Below, piece by piece: positions 10,284 to 18,550 of a DNA stretch of 60,754 nucleotides; position 1 is the first letter of the stretch; the number at the start of each line of letters is the position of its first letter. The position numbers and the translations under genes were made by a program. Origin of the DNA: Cylindrospermum sp. FACHB-282 (GTDB taxonomy: Bacteria; Cyanobacteriota; Cyanobacteriia; Cyanobacteriales; Nostocaceae). The stretch covers positions 1 to 60,754 of the forward strand of contig NZ_JACJRJ010000023.1 in assembly GCF_014697195.1 (NCBI RefSeq). Direction: 5' to 3'. Under the pieces are notes generated by a model that searched no databases, had not been told where the DNA came from, and worked only from the letters and a program-made list of their open reading frames with translations.

Positions 10284-10413
10284 AGTAATTTATCTGTCTA
10301 AAGGAGGACTTGATACAACCCCTATAAATATTAAATATTAAGTAGCCCGATTACCCTACCGGACTTTAGCTCCAAACCCCCCATGTCATTACCCGACAAG
10401 GGGGGTTTTATTA
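10284..10413 (+). ncRNA. Candidate small RNA, copy 2, with intrinsic terminator
   Basis: Diverged tandem copy of the preceding unit; the GGAGGA blocks are 156 bp apart (10147 and 10303). The terminator is AAACCCCCC...GGGGGGTTT with an inner TGTC/GACA stem (about 10374-10410), followed by TTATT. The stem sequence differs from copy 1 while the fold is kept, consistent with selection on structure. It ends about 75 bp before the convergent hemJ stop, so the same hairpin may also terminate hemJ. Confidence 0.45.
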
Positions 10414-10488
10414 AAAATCAGGTGAAGGCTCACTCCTTCCCTTATGTGGAATCAAATGTCCCTACTGCCTGTCGCGGAAACATTCTGT

Positions 10489-11073
10489 CTAACTTTGCCC
10501 TTGGGGAACTTGATTTAACTGTTCTAACTGCTTTTCCTGATTGCGTCTGCGGATTTTGGCGTAAAGCTGAATGCTGACAGCCATGAAAACAACTAAACCA
10601 AAAATTAACCATGCGGTGAGGTCTGTAGGCAAATTATTCTTGAATGTAGCCAACATCACAATCACTACTAACAACAGTGTCGGTGCTTCATTTAAAGCCC
10701 GTAAATGTTGACCACTCCAGCGGCATTCATCTGCTGCTAATTGCTTCATCAGACGAGCGCAGTAATGATGATAGCCAATTAAGATGGCAACAAACAATAG
10801 TTTGAAATGTAGCCAGGGTTCTTTTAAAATATCCGGTTCTGTGGAGATGATGCCCAGGGCCATTGCAATAGTGACATACATTCCTGGGTTGGTGATGATG
10901 CTGTAAAGCCGCTTTTCCATAATCTGATACTGATTTTTCAGTATCGTTCTTGCCGGTTCGGGTTCTTGGTTAGCCTCAACATGGTAGATGAACAGACGTA
11001 CTAGGTAGAATAACCCGGCAAACCAAACCACAAAGCCAATGATGTGAAACGCTTTAAACCAGGAATAAGCCAT
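10489..11073 (-). CDS. hemJ: Protoporphyrinogen IX oxidase HemJ
   Basis: Membrane haem/chlorophyll biosynthesis enzyme that oxidises protoporphyrinogen IX to protoporphyrin IX, the form used by most cyanobacteria. The 194 residues begin MAYSWFKAFHIIGFVVWFAG, a first membrane helix with the conserved His10 of the family. Further hydrophobic helices lie at about 60-78, 87-103, 128-145 and 150-170, and the motif EKRLYSIITNPGM is conserved in HemJ. The charged tail after 172 is probably cytosolic. It is monocistronic, with convergent candidate small RNAs downstream. Confidence 0.92.
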   Translation of the reverse strand: MAYSWFKAFHIIGFVVWFAGLFYLVRLFIYHVEANQEPEPARTILKNQYQIMEKRLYSIITNPGMYVTIAMALGIISTEPDILKEPWLHFKLLFVAILIGYHHYCARLMKQLAADECRWSGQHLRALNEAPTLLLVVIVMLATFKNNLPTDLTAWLIFGLVVFMAVSIQLYAKIRRRNQEKQLEQLNQVPQGQS

Positions 11074-11380
11074 AAATCATAACCTGCCTTTGTCAATTTG
11101 TTGTAGAGTGCTGCTACTACTCTCATTATTAGGTTACGGCAAAACTTGATCTGGCAATTGACCACAACACCTCAGATAGATTAAGAAGTGTGAATTGCCG
11201 ACATCATCTTGGCTGACAACTTACAGCAGGTTTCATTTATTTGAACCACATCTGTCCTAGGAAACATTGCTCAGGAATGTCAACTTCAGCTGAAATCGGT
11301 GGTTAGAAACAGCAACTACACAGGTAAGACGCGTAGCGCCTTACCGACCGGATGCCCACCTGTGTGGGTTTCAATACGAA
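11074..11380. other. Intergenic region with hairpin
   Basis: A 307-bp spacer. Close to the hydrolase stop there is an inverted repeat ACACAGGT (11318-11325) / ACCTGTGT (11358-11365), enclosing a GC-rich repeat-like segment and a smaller hairpin CCCAC/GTGGG (11355-11368). It may act as terminator for the minus-strand hydrolase gene, though no T-run follows on that strand. Otherwise nothing was seen. Confidence 0.45.
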
Positions 11381-12232
11381 CTAATTAGACTCAGCGCGAC
11401 GGACAAAGGGCAAAAGGTCTTGCAGAATCGTCTCGTGGTAGTGTTCTTGGCCGTAATGCCCAACGTTATTCAGTTTGATTAATTCTGCATTTGGTGCGGA
11501 CTTGGCAAAATTTTCTGCTATGTCTACAGATAACCAAGGGTCTATCATTCCCCATTGAATCAGCATTGGTTGTTGCCATTGTTTAAAGCCAGTTTCAATT
11601 TCTGTCATGGCTGGGAAAAGTTGCAAATTGCGAACGGTTGCTAACAAACCACGTCCAGATGCTGAACTTTTTAAATATGGTTTGCGATAAATATCTAAAT
11701 CTTTATCTTCTATGCGGTAACGGGTACCACCTTCTAATGTCCTATCTACTAAAAGAGGATCTTGTGTCAATACTTCACCCACTAAAGGTAAACCCAATTG
11801 TTGAATTTTCCAGGGTAATTTGGCAGCAGTGGAAATTGGTGTATTTAAAATCGCTATGTTAGCTATTTGTTCGGGGTGACGCAAGGCATATTGCAACCCC
11901 ACAGAACCTAAAAATCCTTGGACAACTAAGGAAAAACGGTCTATCTCTAGGGCTTTGATAAATCTTTCTAAAGCTGTAATAAATGCATCGGGTGTGTAAG
12001 CAAAATCTCGTTTTTCTGGTTGTGCAGATAAGCCATAACCAATCCAGTCTGGGGCGATCGCTCTTGTGCCCTGGTTTGCTAAGGCTGGTATAATTTGACG
12101 CCAACTGTAACTTTGTGAAACTAAGCCGTGCAGCAGCAACACAGGTAGCAAGTCAGTTTTACCAATTGGTGGAGATTCGCGATAAAACCATTCTAGGGAA
12201 TCTACGGTTATTTTTTGTTCTTTTATTGACAC
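11381..12232 (-). CDS. Alpha/beta-fold hydrolase-like protein, nucleophile apparently missing
   Basis: A 283-residue alpha/beta-hydrolase fold protein. The oxyanion region LLLHGLVSQSYSWR (about 32-45), APDWIGYGLS, and C-terminal Asp (MIDPWLS) and His (NNVGHYGQEHY) positions fit the family. At the nucleophile elbow the sequence is VVQGFLGSVG, where LVGHSMGG-type enzymes have Ser; Phe occupies that place. It may therefore be non-catalytic, or use another residue. No signal peptide is visible. It is a single gene between two other minus-strand genes with separate spacers. Confidence 0.85.
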   Translation of the reverse strand: MSIKEQKITVDSLEWFYRESPPIGKTDLLPVLLLHGLVSQSYSWRQIIPALANQGTRAIAPDWIGYGLSAQPEKRDFAYTPDAFITALERFIKALEIDRFSLVVQGFLGSVGLQYALRHPEQIANIAILNTPISTAAKLPWKIQQLGLPLVGEVLTQDPLLVDRTLEGGTRYRIEDKDLDIYRKPYLKSSASGRGLLATVRNLQLFPAMTEIETGFKQWQQPMLIQWGMIDPWLSVDIAENFAKSAPNAELIKLNNVGHYGQEHYHETILQDLLPFVRRAESN

Positions 12233-12506
12233 TCTATTTTCCTATTTGGGAATGCAACAGCCTCGCACAAATGGCGTAATCCTGAATTCTATTTCATCAT
12301 CCTACAAATAGGTGGCAGGGGAGCAGAAGGGCCAGAAGATTAAGGGCGCGATCGCACATCGTTTTTTGAATATCTGAAATTTGGGATTATAAGGGTTGAG
12401 GGTATTGACTTTTGGTTCTAGATTTGTTATGCTGAAATCGATAAGGAAGAACTAGCTTAGAATAAGTTATTCAGGAAGCTGCTGATGGAATGGCAGGCGG
12501 TGTTTT

Positions 12507-12642
12507 ATATCATGTCCGGCTGATGAGTCATGATTCCTACATCTGTGCAAAAATCTGAAAACTCTTTCTCTGTCGCCCCCTGCAAGAAAGCAAGAAAGCC
12601 CCCTTGCGGTCTTAATGATGAGTCTTTAACCGGACACGATAT
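12507..12642. mobile_element. 136-bp MITE-like element
   Basis: Bounded by imperfect terminal inverted repeats: ATATCATGTCCGG (12507-12519) and CCGGACACGATAT (12630-12642), 12 of 13 matching, with further similarity inwards (GATGAGTCAT / ATGATGAGTC). The interior has no ORF. The compact size and TIRs fit a non-autonomous element lying between the hydrolase and FAD-oxidoreductase genes. The rest of the spacer 12233-12703 holds nothing clear except a GC hairpin near 12670-12684. Confidence 0.65.
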
Positions 12643-12703
12643 TAGTGGCGATCGCTCCCATAAAAACACCCTGGGAGGGTAGCCGCCATCAGAGTATTTT
12701 TGA

Positions 12704-13813
12704 TTAAGAATCCTGAGGAATGATCATCTCCAGAATGGCATAAGCTGTTGCAGGTGCGAGTAAAACGCCGTTGCGATAGTGTCCGGTAGCTAGGAGGACA
12801 TTACTAAACCCTGGCAGCTTACCAATGACTGGGGCTGGGCGTCCTTCCGGGCGGGGACGCAATCCTGACCAAGTGCGGATAATGGTTGCTGTGGCTAACT
12901 CTGGACAAAAGGCGATCGCTTGTTTTCTCAAAGACTCTAATAGTTCTTGATCTGGAGGTATCTCATCCCCATTGATGGGAAACTCTACCGTTGCCCCCAC
13001 CCAGTAATCTGTAGCAGGCAAGATGCCTGCACTACAAGGCACAATATGGACATCGTTACCAGTAATCGCCGGTTGGAAATCAGGATTTCCTAAGGGATGC
13101 CCTAAGCTGAGGTGTAAAGCTTGTCCCAACACAGGACGAATATCAATTTTATGATTTAATTTGGCCGTCAGTGGCGTTGAACCTAGCCCAGCAGCAACTA
13201 TAAACCAGTCTGCGGTAATTTTTCCCTCTGTAGTCTCAATAGTTTGAAGTTGAGGAGAAATTTCGGGGGTTTGGGCATCCAATACAGTCACGCCAAATTT
13301 GAAAGTTACGCCATTGTGCTGGGCAGCCTCCACTAACGCTAATGTTAGGGCTGTAGGATCAAGTTGACGGTCTTGAGGAGAATAGACAGCACCAGTAATT
13401 TTGGCGTTATTGACTTGAGGACAAATATTTTTGAGTTTGGCAGCATCCCAAATTTCCAATTGCCAACCTTGTGATTGACGAATTTCCCCCAGCTTTTCCC
13501 ATGGTGCTAAATCTTCATCTTCTAAGGAAAGACTGAGGATTCCTTGGCGATTAAAAGGGATTTGGCGACCGGTTAGAGCTTCTAGTTCGGGAATCAAGGT
13601 TTCGTAGCGTTGGATGCTAGTCTGGCGCATCTGCCAAGCTTTGCCCTTGATTTTGTGGCTAATCACGCCCATCAAAACGCCGAGTGCAGCCCCTGTGGAG
13701 GCTTTCGCTGGTGGTTGTTGGTCGAAAACTGTGATGTTCAAGCCTTTAACTAGGCTGAGTTGATATGCGATCGCTGCCCCAACTACACCACAACCAATGA
13801 TCACTACATTCAT
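12704..13813 (-). CDS. FAD-dependent oxidoreductase, D-amino-acid/glycine oxidase family
   Basis: Flavoenzyme of the DAO superfamily, 369 residues. The N-terminal dinucleotide-binding fold VIIGCGVVGAAIAYQL (4-19) is followed by an acidic strand end (FDQQ) and the AKASTGAALG segment near the flavin. The C-terminus has the second FAD motif, TWSGLRPRPEGRPAPVIG, and ATGHYRNGVLLAP, typical of glycine oxidase/ThiO-like enzymes. It would oxidise a small amine or amino acid and release H2O2. No thiamine genes are adjacent, so ThiO is not claimed. The gene precedes psbQ's stop by 87 bp on the same strand, but linkage is unclear. Confidence 0.88.
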   Translation of the reverse strand: MNVVIIGCGVVGAAIAYQLSLVKGLNITVFDQQPPAKASTGAALGVLMGVISHKIKGKAWQMRQTSIQRYETLIPELEALTGRQIPFNRQGILSLSLEDEDLAPWEKLGEIRQSQGWQLEIWDAAKLKNICPQVNNAKITGAVYSPQDRQLDPTALTLALVEAAQHNGVTFKFGVTVLDAQTPEISPQLQTIETTEGKITADWFIVAAGLGSTPLTAKLNHKIDIRPVLGQALHLSLGHPLGNPDFQPAITGNDVHIVPCSAGILPATDYWVGATVEFPINGDEIPPDQELLESLRKQAIAFCPELATATIIRTWSGLRPRPEGRPAPVIGKLPGFSNVLLATGHYRNGVLLAPATAYAILEMIIPQDS

Positions 13814-13900
13814 GTTTTCTATTTAGGAGTGAAGAATGAAGAGTGAAGAACTCACCATTACACCCTATCACTCCCTCATTTTTCACTCAAAACTCAGCAC

Positions 13901-14365
13901 TCAGGACTCCTCTTGACTGCTGGTTTCAGGAATCAGTTGCAGAAACTTGTCAATGTCTGCAAAAGCATCTTTGTAGCTACTCAAGGCCAGTTGAGTGTTG
14001 CCGGCAGTAGCGGCTTGATCAATTTTCACCAGGTGGTTCAAGAAATCCCGCGTTATCTGACGTGCTGTGGTTTGATCTTTGGGTAATAAGTTAGGGATGA
14101 CATAGGTCATGGTCAACCTAGCTTCGGTTATGGGTCCATGTATAAAATTACCCACCTTGATCCATTCATTCTTTTGGATCAAATTTTCCAGCTCCTTTGA
14201 GCGATCGCGCACAGTCTGAATCTCAGGAACGTATTCCTGAATTTGCTCTAATTGAGCCGCTGTGTAAGTTGGAGGTGCAACTGCGGCACTAGGACTACCA
14301 CAACTGATCAGGAATGTTGTCAATAATACTAGAAGCAGTGAAAAAATCGAGCGTTGACCCACCAT
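13901..14365 (-). CDS. psbQ: Photosystem II extrinsic protein PsbQ (lipoprotein)
   Basis: Lumenal photosystem II subunit that stabilises the oxygen-evolving side, 154 residues. An N-terminal signal with lipobox LISC-G (Cys22) shows a lipid-anchored cyanobacterial PsbQ. The mature part is helical and has the family features QLEQIQEYVPEIQTVRDR, WIKVGNFIHGPITEARLTM and FLNHLVKIDQAA, consistent with the four-helix PsbQ bundle. The start ATG at 14365 gives an immediate positively charged signal n-region. It appears monocistronic. Confidence 0.93.
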   Translation of the reverse strand: MVGQRSIFSLLLVLLTTFLISCGSPSAAVAPPTYTAAQLEQIQEYVPEIQTVRDRSKELENLIQKNEWIKVGNFIHGPITEARLTMTYVIPNLLPKDQTTARQITRDFLNHLVKIDQAATAGNTQLALSSYKDAFADIDKFLQLIPETSSQEES

Positions 14366-14961
14366 AAACTGAAATTATTTGTTTTGTATTTATCAATTCA
14401 CAGTGTTATTTTAGATCGCTAGAGCAACTTATCTTTCTTATCAGCAAAGGTTTTTACAGAAAATTCCAGAACTTCAAGGGCAATTTTCTACAACAACCAG
14501 AATTTCATCTGCTTTTGGGATTTTTTAAGTATAATTACTCAATAACTATTAACTCATCCAAAAATCTGAAATTAGGAGTTTTTCGCAGATTTAATTGGCA
14601 ATCATTGTGAGGAAAGCGTAATTTATAGTTGCTTAATGTGACATACTCCCACACCTACAGCTTGCTGTAGGTGTGGGCATCTGGGCGACTCCCGGTATCC
14701 CGTCGGACATTAACTGAGCTTTGTTTATACTGCACGAGATGCCCCTCCGCACAGTTGAACAAGTACAAAAATTGTTCTATCCTTCGTACTGTCAGAGTTT
14801 TACCTACCCACAGAAGGCGACACAGAAGTGTCTGTTACTGGGTAGAACCCCATACTCTGAGTTGTCAAGGTACAGCTTAGAGATGAGCAGCATTTATGCC
14901 TACGGCACGCTCCGCGAACGGCTTTGCCATTTATTATTATTGTAATGGAGATATCATTACA

Positions 14962-15120
14962 ATGCAAATGGTAAAAGTAAATTTAAATGTCCGCGTAGAG
15001 CAATTGGAGATGGAAATATTAGAGCAATACGCAAAACAAACAGGAAGAACCAAAACAGATATTATTCGTGAATATATTAGGAATTTAAATGTTCATTCCT
15101 CAATGCCTACGGCACGCTAA
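14962..15120 (+). CDS. Ribbon-helix-helix (CopG-like) protein inside the IS200/IS605-type element
   Basis: A 52-residue product from the ATG at 14962. The core VKVNLNVRVEQLEMEILEQY followed by AKQTGRTKTDIIREYIRNL is a ribbon-helix-helix: a beta-strand, a helix, the turn GRTKTDI, and a second helix. Such small genes often accompany tnpB in cyanobacterial IS605-group elements and may regulate the element. The last residues (SMPTAR) are encoded by an interspersed repeat that starts at 15103, so the original C-terminus may have been replaced. An upstream in-frame TTG/ATG at 14896 adds repeat-derived residues and is less likely. Confidence 0.7.
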   Translation: MQMVKVNLNVRVEQLEMEILEQYAKQTGRTKTDIIREYIRNLNVHSSMPTAR

Positions 15121-15126
15121 CGCGAA

Positions 15127-15237
15127 CGCCCAACAACACTGATTAAGCTGCGCTTAATGAAAGCTCGTTGGGCAATTCGTCACTCACGCGTATTCATCTC
15201 ATCACCTCCCTATCGGGTAGGTGAGAGGCTTCTACTG
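15127..15237 (+). ncRNA. Right-end structured segment, omegaRNA-like
   Basis: Nested stems are visible: GCCCAAC (15128-15134) / GTTGGGC (15167-15173) enclosing ATTAAGC (15142-15148) / GCTTAAT (15152-15158), then the right-end hairpin at 15202-15225. In TnpB systems the RNA scaffold is transcribed across the right end and the guide is the flanking host sequence. Here the scaffold-like part remains without TnpB. Assignment is by analogy of position and fold, not by a recognised family. Confidence 0.4.
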
Positions 15238-15347
15238 TTTAATCTAAAAGGTCTTGATAAGCTGAAACACTAATAATATAAGGCTTATGGCGGTTTCTCT
15301 GCCGTCACATTCCCCATAAGATAACGCAATATTAGGAGTATTTTTTT

Positions 15348-15776
15348 GTGAACGCATCTGAACAGGCAATAAACCTTGAACTCGCCAGCAAAATTGCTAC
15401 GGCAGTTAATTTGTTCAAATTTGAGTTTCCTGATGCCAGATCGGATCTCAAACCTTGGAAAAATGACCCAGAAACTAGGGAGTTAGTCGATCCAGATTCG
15501 ATAGACATCGGCTTTCATTTTCCGGGAATCAGCAAATCTTGGCGCAGTCGCAGCATCTTGATTCAAATCCGGTTTTATCATGATTCCCTCAATAACTCCC
15601 GACGGGCCATCGGACTGGAAGCGGCTGGATTTGACCATCGCGGCGAGGTGTGGCGACTTTCGACGATAGAAACCTGGAGTTTTGTCGGACAGTCTCTACC
15701 TTCTCCTGAAATCGGGGACAAGCTGAAACAGGTTTGTCGGCAAATTTTAGAGGTATTTAATAAACCTAGTGATTGA
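15348..15776 (+). CDS. Hypothetical protein
   Basis: A 142-residue soluble protein with a GTG start at 15348, preceded by TTAGGAG. I do not recognise a domain. It is rich in aromatic and charged residues (SIDIGFHFPGISKSWRSR, FDHRGEVWRLSTIETWSF) and has no signal or membrane segment. Codon composition is like its neighbours. It sits between the IS605-type element and the split XRE/ImmA gene, convergent with the latter, so it may be part of an accessory island. Confidence 0.65.
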   Translation: MNASEQAINLELASKIATAVNLFKFEFPDARSDLKPWKNDPETRELVDPDSIDIGFHFPGISKSWRSRSILIQIRFYHDSLNNSRRAIGLEAAGFDHRGEVWRLSTIETWSFVGQSLPSPEIGDKLKQVCRQILEVFNKPSD

Positions 15777-15822
15777 ACAAGTCAGTTATCTCGCACCAAT
15801 CCCCTTCTTGATTGTCAAATAA

Positions 15823-16455
15823 TCAGCTTTCCTGCTCATCTAACACCCAATCAAATTTTTGTTTGAGATCATTGCAGTGACTAGGTGGTAAATCATAATC
15901 GTGCTGAAGCCTACCAACTACAATCCCTGTGGCAATGCCGATTTCAGCAGCAAACTGCATGATATTTACTTTACTCATTTGTTGACCTGATGCCAGGAAT
16001 CGCTTCAACTCGCCAGGGGGAATGAGTATATCCGCAGAATATTTGTTTGCTTGTTCTTCTTTTTCTTGAGCCTCGACAGATACAACACCTGTCCCTTCAA
16101 GGAAGAAATCGCGCTTACCATGTAACAAAATATGACCAGCTTCGTGGAAGAAGGTAAACCACAAATGGTCATCAGTCTTATAGCGCAGGCTGAGTTGAAT
16201 CAGCGCTTTGTCAGAATTTAACCAATGAGTTGCTCCACTAGTTCGCGTTTTGGGAAGTTGTGGCACAAAAACTACAGCAACACCAGCTTCTGCACATAAC
16301 TTTACTAGTTTTGGCTGGAAAATTTCTGGTGGTTCCACAGTTAAAGCTCGGATTTTTTGCAGTGCTTCTCTAAAATTGTCGGCATTATAGGGAGCACAAG
16401 CTATCTTAGAGGTTGTTTGAAAAGTATTAGGCGAATATAATAGAGCCTCCGGCAC
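15823..16455 (-). pseudogene. ImmA/IrrE metallopeptidase half of a split XRE-ImmA gene
   Basis: C-terminal part of an XRE-family regulator fused to an ImmA/IrrE (DUF955) zinc peptidase. The zinc motif HEAGH is intact in WFTFFHEAGHILLHGKRDFF, with a downstream Glu-rich helix EEQANKYSADILIPP. The first ~15 residues (MPEALLYSPNTFQTT) are encoded by an inserted MITE, which supplies a new ATG at 16455. Native sequence begins near CAPYNADNF. About 45 residues expected between the DNA-binding and peptidase parts are absent (from memory of intact family members), so part of the gene was also lost. A shortened peptidase might still be made. Confidence 0.7.
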
Positions 16456-16651
16456 GCTTCGCGAACGCTACTACACTAGCATTGTCCACCGACCTGGTCT
16501 AACGCAAAATCAAGGGTTTTCTAACCCACGGAGGTGGGTTTTGTCTGTGTAGCCAAGCCACTGCGTTGGGCGGCTCCGCCGACTTGAAGCATGTGGCGCG
16601 CGACTTATAGTCGCCAGGGCTAGTAATAAATTAGACTTTTCAAACATCCTC
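16409..16651. mobile_element. 243-bp MITE splitting the XRE-ImmA gene
   Basis: Terminal inverted repeats GAGGTTGTTTGAAAAGT (16409-16425) and the complement of GAGGATGTTTGAAAAGT (16635-16651), 16 of 17 matching. The flanks carry a possible 3-bp target duplication TTA (16406-16408 and 16652-16654), as in IS1031/IS427-group IS5 elements. The interior has no ORF but contains an interspersed repeat (CGGCACGCTTCGCGAACG, 16451-16468), a hairpin AACCCAC/GTGGGTT (about 16521-16539), and a GC-rich palindrome GGCGGCTCCGCC (16569-16580). It looks like a non-autonomous element with repeats nested in it. Confidence 0.75.
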
Positions 16652-17027
16652 TTAGCTCCACTTTATCCTGATGGCGGCGAATCCAGCCAGACTTAATCAT
16701 GGCTGTAACCGGAATTCCTTTCAGCCAACTTACTTGTTTTTTTAAACGCTTTTTTTCTTCCTGTTGCGCTAAAAATTCCCGGTAGTGTCGTTCGTGATTG
16801 TTCCAAAAACTAGCTGGGATATTGAAGACTAGTTCCAGCTGTAATGCTGTTTCGGGGGTAATTGCTGCTTTCCCCTTAATAATTTCATTAATTGTTTTTT
16901 TTGGTCTTCCTGTCCGTTCCGCTAGTTCTGCTTGGGTCATCCCCCGTTCTTCCAGAACTTCTAGCAGGGTATCCCCAGGAGCAGAAACGTAATCTGGATT
17001 GTACTGATTTTGGATCTTACTTTCCAT
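16620..17027 (-). pseudogene. XRE-family HTH (HigA-like) half of the split XRE-ImmA gene
   Basis: N-terminal DNA-binding half. From the ATG at 17027 it reads MESKIQNQYNPDYVSAPGDT, then a HigA-type helix-turn-helix, MTQAELAERTGRPKKTINEI (about 31-50), and IKGKAAITPETALQLELVF. The native frame runs to QDKVEL, then enters the MITE and stops at 16620. The start overlaps the end of the DCC-family gene by 11 bp (17017-17027), so the original pair was translationally coupled. The longer start at 17096 would overlap that gene more and is less likely. Intact relatives are single antitoxin-like XRE-peptidase proteins. Confidence 0.75.
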
Positions 17028-17439
17028 GATAATTATCCACTTTGCAGCTACCATCGACACAATAAGCCGACTGATAGGTTTGGGAACGCTTGCCAAAAAG
17101 GGTGTAGCGATGATCCCGAATTTGTTCGTAAAAGCGATCGCCTGCCCACCTCATGCCCGGTAGGGTGCGATAAGCATCTACAAATACAGTTCCCAGTGGC
17201 AATAATCGCCCAATCTCTTCAACAGCAGCACTTCCTTGCCATCGCCTTTCAAGTGCATTACCATCTATTAAAATCATCCCCTGTTCACAATCTTGGGGGG
17301 TAATTGCCCACTGAGATAGTATCTGCTCATCTTGCATGGAAGTGTAACGAAACAGTTTTCCCTGGTCTAGGGTTTCTAGCAATTGCACTAGGGTGACGCA
17401 GAGATTGCAATTTCCGTCGTAGATTACGTAGTATTTCAT
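17017..17439 (-). CDS. DCC family thiol-disulfide oxidoreductase-like protein (DUF393)
   Basis: A 140-residue DUF393 protein, a thioredoxin-fold group named for the DxxCxxC motif, here DGNCNLC (residues 9-15). Further family features are the RYTSMQ strand, GMILIDG, and the helix-rich middle with LPGMRWAGDRFYEQIRDHRYTLFG. Two more Cys occur near the end (YCVDGSCKV), an unusual tail. It probably acts in redox reactions in the cytosol; the substrate is unknown. It is the first gene of an 11-bp-overlapping pair with the broken XRE-ImmA gene. Confidence 0.88.
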   Translation of the reverse strand: MKYYVIYDGNCNLCVTLVQLLETLDQGKLFRYTSMQDEQILSQWAITPQDCEQGMILIDGNALERRWQGSAAVEEIGRLLPLGTVFVDAYRTLPGMRWAGDRFYEQIRDHRYTLFGKRSQTYQSAYCVDGSCKVDNYHGK

Positions 17440-17534
17440 GGAAATAACCGCTATTTGGGGATAATAGTTTAGGATATTTGCAAAGCTAAGTATAGCCTTA
17501 CACCTGAAAATGAATTATTTCTGGGGCGAGAAGG

Positions 17535-18443
17535 ATGCCAGAAGAAAAAATTGTCACTGTTGATTTTGATCAAGAAGATGCTTATTCAGCCATTCTGCCG
17601 CGATCGCCTCTAGTTTCTAGTTACCATGCTAAATGGAATGGTATTCGCTTGGATCATCATCGACAGCCTAGCCACGAAACACCCGAACACTACTTTCACC
17701 AGCATACTATTGGCATCAGCCTCGACCCTGGTATTAAAAAGGCAGAGCGGGTGTTAAATGGACTTACTCAGCGTGAATCCATAGCCCATGGCGATGTGAC
17801 AGTGATTCCAGCAAACACTCACCATATATCGCGTTGCGAGTCGGGGGGAGAATTTATCCTCCTCAGTTTAGAACCAGCTTTTTTCAATCGCATCGCTTTA
17901 GAAACCGTAGATTTACAAAATATTCATATTACACCCCATTTTTTTACACCCGACCCTCTAATTCAGCAAATTGGACTAGCACTGAAATCAGAACTAGAAT
18001 CTGATGGCATGGGTACTCGCATTTACATTGAATCTCTGGCAAATACGCTCTGCATTCACCTGCTGAAACACTATGGCGCCTATCAAGAAAATATTCCCCA
18101 ACACACAGAGAGCAAGGGTTTGTCGCGGCTAAAGTTGCAACAAGCCATGGAATATATTCAAGACAACCTCGACAAAGATTTGTCTTTGGCAGAAATTTCT
18201 GCGGTGGTGAGCATGAGTATGTATCATTTTTCGCGCCTGTTCAAACAGTCAACGGGTTTTGCACCCCATCAGTATGTGATGAATTGCCGAATTGAAAAAG
18301 CCAAAATTTTATTGACTCGCTCTGAAAAGACAATAGACCAAATCTATCAACTAGTGGGTTTTCAGAATCAAAGCCACTTTACAAATGTCTTTCGCAAATT
18401 GATGGGCACAACGCCTAAAGTCTACAGAGAACAGGTAAGATAG
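17535..18443 (+). CDS. AraC family transcriptional regulator
   Basis: A 302-residue activator. A cupin-like N-terminal sensing domain is followed by two C-terminal HTH motifs (about 200-300), with LSLAEISAVVSMSMYHFSRLFK and the AraC signature IDQIYQLVGFQNQSHFTNVFRKLMG. The start ATG at 17535 follows GAGAAGG. The aldo/keto reductase gene begins about 100 bp downstream on the same strand and is the likely target or operon partner. The inducer is unknown. Confidence 0.92.
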   Translation: MPEEKIVTVDFDQEDAYSAILPRSPLVSSYHAKWNGIRLDHHRQPSHETPEHYFHQHTIGISLDPGIKKAERVLNGLTQRESIAHGDVTVIPANTHHISRCESGGEFILLSLEPAFFNRIALETVDLQNIHITPHFFTPDPLIQQIGLALKSELESDGMGTRIYIESLANTLCIHLLKHYGAYQENIPQHTESKGLSRLKLQQAMEYIQDNLDKDLSLAEISAVVSMSMYHFSRLFKQSTGFAPHQYVMNCRIEKAKILLTRSEKTIDQIYQLVGFQNQSHFTNVFRKLMGTTPKVYREQVR

Positions 18444-18550
18444 TAGGCAATTCCAAATTCTCTCATTCAAAATTCCCAATTAGAAAATCCAGTATTGGCA
18501 AGCATCCTGGCTATTGATTATCTGCCAATTAAATGCGGAATGGTTTAATT

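Larger units (their letters stand above)
14641..15237 (+). mobile_element. TnpB-less IS200/IS605-type element with palindromic ends
   Basis: The left end has a perfect 14-bp hairpin, CCCACACCTACAGC (14648-14661) with its complement at 14664-14677. The right end has TCACCTCCC/GGGTAGGTGA (15202-15225) followed by GAGGCTTCTACTG. This asymmetric pair of subterminal hairpins, without terminal inverted repeats, is the design of IS200/IS605 elements. The interior holds only a small ribbon-helix-helix gene. No TnpA or TnpB ORF is present on either strand. Both ends of the internal gene are touched by the interspersed repeat GCCTACGGCACGCT. Exact borders are estimated. Confidence 0.7.

Noticed and set aside
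10463-10490. GCGGAAACATTC near 10473 as a Yfr2-type small RNA motif
   Set aside because: Only a short match to the GGAAACA motif, without a clear flanking stem and terminator of its own.
12704-13813. Naming the FAD oxidoreductase ThiO
   Set aside because: The fold fits the glycine oxidase group, but no thiamine gene is adjacent and related amine oxidases share these motifs.
14671-14945. 69- and 74-codon ORFs at the left side of the IS605-type element
   Set aside because: Arg/Cys/His-rich translations in two frames of the same segment, no similarity to TnpA or TnpB that I can see; treated as non-coding element DNA.
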